The translations under genes were made by a program, and so were the position numbers. Below, piece by piece: positions 3,844 to 5,736 of a DNA stretch of 5,736 nt. The notes beneath the pieces were generated by a model. It did no database searches. It was not told where the DNA came from and was given only the letters and a program-made list of their open reading frames with translations. How positions within the stretch are numbered: position 1 is the stretch's first letter; each line of letters starts with the position of its first letter. Origin of the DNA: an uncultured Clostridium sp. (lineage in GTDB: Bacteria; Bacillota; Clostridia; TANB77; CAG-508); the NCBI GenBank assembly GCA_900556695.1, contig USQA01000080.1, positions 1 through 5,736 on the forward strand. The letters are read 5' to 3'.

Positions 3844-5736
3844 TTATATTGTATTTTTTGACTTATTATTAATTTCTTCTAATATTTTTTCCTTAAATTC
3901 TTCCATTTTCATAGTTCCTATATCGCCACTTTCTCTTGAGCGAACTGCTACTAGGTTATTCTCCACTTCTTTTGCTCCAACAACTAGCATGTAAGGAATT
4001 CTTTGAAGTTGTGCTTCACGAATTTTGTATCCTGTTTTTTCATTCCTGTCATCAACTTCTACACGTATTCCCTCTTTTATTAATTCTTCTTTTACTTGAT
4101 ATGCATATTCATGTTGATCATCTGTTATTGGTAATATTTTAACTTGCATTGGTGCAAGCCATGTTGGAAGCAATCCTTTTGTTTCTTCTAATAAGAATGA
4201 GATGAATCTATCAGAGCTTCCTAATATTGCTCTGTGTATTACAACAGGTCTATGTTTTTCTCCATCTTTTCCGATATATTCAAGTTCAAATCTTTCTGGT
4301 AATGCAAAATCTAATTGACAAGTTGGGATTGTTACATCATGATTTAATGCTGTTTTTATTTGTATATCTATTTTTGGACCATAAAACGCTGCTTCTCCTT
4401 CTGCCTCATAGAACGGAATTTTTAATTCTGTTAATATTTCTCTTAATTGGCTTTCTGCTGTCTCCCACATTTCATCATTATCAATATATTTTTCTTTATT
4501 ATTTTTATCTCTTAATGATAATCTATATTCAAAACTTGATTCAGGGAATCCAAAATCTTTTTGATATACTTCTACTATTAATTTTAAAACTTTTCCAACT
4601 TCTTCTTTTATTTGATCTGGTCTTACAAATAAGTGAGCATCATTTTGACACATTTGTCTAACTCTTTCTAATCCGCAAACACTTCCACTATCTTCATATC
4701 TAAAATCATGTGCAAGTTCACCAATTTTTATTGGTAAGTCTCTATATGAATGTAATTTGTTTTTATAAACTAACATATGATGTGGGCAGTTCATAGGTCT
4801 TAGAACCATTTCTTCGTTTTCCATTTTCATAACAGGGAACATATCTTCTTTATAATGATCCCAGTGTCCTGAAGTTTTATATAAATCAACATTAGCAAGT
4901 GATGGTGTATATACATGTTCATATCCTAATTTTAACTCTTTGTCTTGTATATATCTTTCTAAAATTCTTCTTATTGTAGCACCATTTGGTAAATACATTG
5001 GAAGTCCTGCACCTACTAAAGGATGTGTCATAAATAATTCTAGATCTTTTCCTATTTTTCTATGATCTCTTGCTTTTCTGTCTTCTAGTATTTGCATATA
5101 TTCTTCTAACAAACTAGCTTTTGGGAAAGATATAGCATAAATTCTTTGTAACATTTTATTTTTTTCGCTACCTCTCCAATAAGCACCTGATGAAGATAAT
5201 ATTTTTACTGTTTTTACTTTTCCTGTACTTTCAAGATGTGGTCCAGCACATAAATCTGTAAAATCACCTTGTTTGTAAAAACTTATTTCTTCTCCTTCTG
5301 GTAATTCGTTTATTAATTCTTGTTTATATGGTTGGCCTTCCATTAACTCTAGAGCTTCTTGTTTAGGTAAAGAAAATCTTTCTATTTTTATATTTTCTTT
5401 AATGATTTTTTTTATTTCTTGTTCTATTTTTTCTTTATCTTCGTCTGTAAATGGTTTTTCCACATCAAAGTCATAATAGAATCCTTCATCAATTGATGGT
5501 CCAATAGCAAATTTAACATCTGGGAATAGTCTTTTTACTGCTTGTGCCATAATATGTGATGTTGTATGCCAATATGCTTTTTTACCATCTAAATCTTCTT
5601 CATTAAAAGTATGTATAACTAAATTACTATCTTCTTGAATTTCATAACGCAAATCTTTTATTTCTCCATTTACTTCTCCACATGTTGCTACCCTTGCCAA
5701 ACCTTCACTTATTTTTTTTGCTACATCTAATATTGT
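3844..5736 (-). CDS. thrS: Threonyl-tRNA synthetase (5' end beyond window)
   Basis: It charges tRNA-Thr with threonine and edits mischarged Ser-tRNA. The reading frame is open to the right edge, giving 630 residues. It continues upstream of a TTG at 5700 with TILDVAKKISEG, typical TGS-domain sequence, so perhaps 10-20 residues are missing. Numbered from the first visible residue, the remaining TGS part covers about 1-45. The editing domain has HTTSH (57-61) and CAGPH (163-167). The class II core has motif 1 near HPLVGAGLP (238-246), motif 2 at FRYEDSG (345-351) and motif 3 near HRAILGSSDRF (501-511). Zinc ligands are Cys317 (NCPHH), His368 (NDAH) and His501. The anticodon-binding domain is about 532-620. 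Motif 2 continues SVCGLERVRQMCQNDAH, where many bacterial enzymes have a sequence close to SLHGLMRVRGFTQDDAH. The promoter, and any T-box leader, lie outside the window. Confidence 0.97.
   Translation of the reverse strand, partial: TILDVAKKISEGLARVATCGEVNGEIKDLRYEIQEDSNLVIHTFNEEDLDGKKAYWHTTSHIMAQAVKRLFPDVKFAIGPSIDEGFYYDFDVEKPFTDEDKEKIEQEIKKIIKENIKIERFSLPKQEALELMEGQPYKQELINELPEGEEISFYKQGDFTDLCAGPHLESTGKVKTVKILSSSGAYWRGSEKNKMLQRIYAISFPKASLLEEYMQILEDRKARDHRKIGKDLELFMTHPLVGAGLPMYLPNGATIRRILERYIQDKELKLGYEHVYTPSLANVDLYKTSGHWDHYKEDMFPVMKMENEEMVLRPMNCPHHMLVYKNKLHSYRDLPIKIGELAHDFRYEDSGSVCGLERVRQMCQNDAHLFVRPDQIKEEVGKVLKLIVEVYQKDFGFPESSFEYRLSLRDKNNKEKYIDNDEMWETAESQLREILTELKIPFYEAEGEAAFYGPKIDIQIKTALNHDVTIPTCQLDFALPERFELEYIGKDGEKHRPVVIHRAILGSSDRFISFLLEETKGLLPTWLAPMQVKILPITDDQHEYAYQVKEELIKEGIRVEVDDRNEKTGYKIREAQLQRIPYMLVVGAKEVENNLVAVRSRESGDIGTMKMEEFKEKILEEINNKSKNTI

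Noticed and set aside
3936..4661. Two plus-strand Leu/Phe-rich frames opposite thrS
   Set aside because: Antisense shadows of conserved synthetase sequence, with composition typical of reverse-complemented coding DNA.
5698..5700. TTG at 5700 as start of thrS
   Set aside because: The frame stays open to the window edge and the upstream codons encode a conserved ThrRS TGS sequence, so this TTG is an internal leucine codon.

Overview
The window is strongly AT-rich (about three quarters A+T by eye). It has consensus Shine-Dalgarno sites (GGAGG type), TAA at all five visible stop codons, and tryptophan encoded by TGG. A sortase, an LPXTG-anchored protein and a probable SipW-type signal peptidase point to a low-G+C Gram-positive bacterium with a real cell wall. 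A Clostridia-like Firmicute is most likely; a wall-less Mollicute is unlikely. Species cannot be told from this sequence.

Layout. Bases 1-151 (minus) hold the first 50 codons of a membrane protein that I read as a type I signal peptidase. A divergent promoter region (152-315) separates it from an unrecognised 323-residue cytoplasmic, largely helical protein (316-1287, plus), whose own 3' end forms an intrinsic terminator. A sortase follows (1406-2002, plus) with no recognisable ribosome binding site. It converges on a 125-residue secreted LPKTG protein (2104-2481, minus), and the two share a bidirectional terminator. A 215-base promoter region with a good sigma-A-type promoter then leads to two housekeeping genes on the minus strand: ychF (2697-3788) and thrS (3844 to the right edge, missing only its extreme N-terminus).

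How it fits together. The left 2.5 kb looks like a small cell-surface module. The signal peptidase would process exported precursors, the LPKTG protein is exported and wall-anchored, and the sortase could attach it. The strongest unexplained signal is regulatory. Upstream of the LPKTG gene are three perfect TGTAATA heptamers exactly 11 bp apart. A related phased array (TGCTATT, TGTAATT, TGTAATA) lies between the signal peptidase gene and the 323-residue ORF. Both arrays run in the direction of the downstream gene, and both can be placed 42 bp from a -10 box. This is the geometry of an OmpR/PhoB-type response-regulator operator, and it would link the unknown ORF to the surface genes. The ychF-thrS half is ordinary, apart from both neighbours carrying TGS domains.
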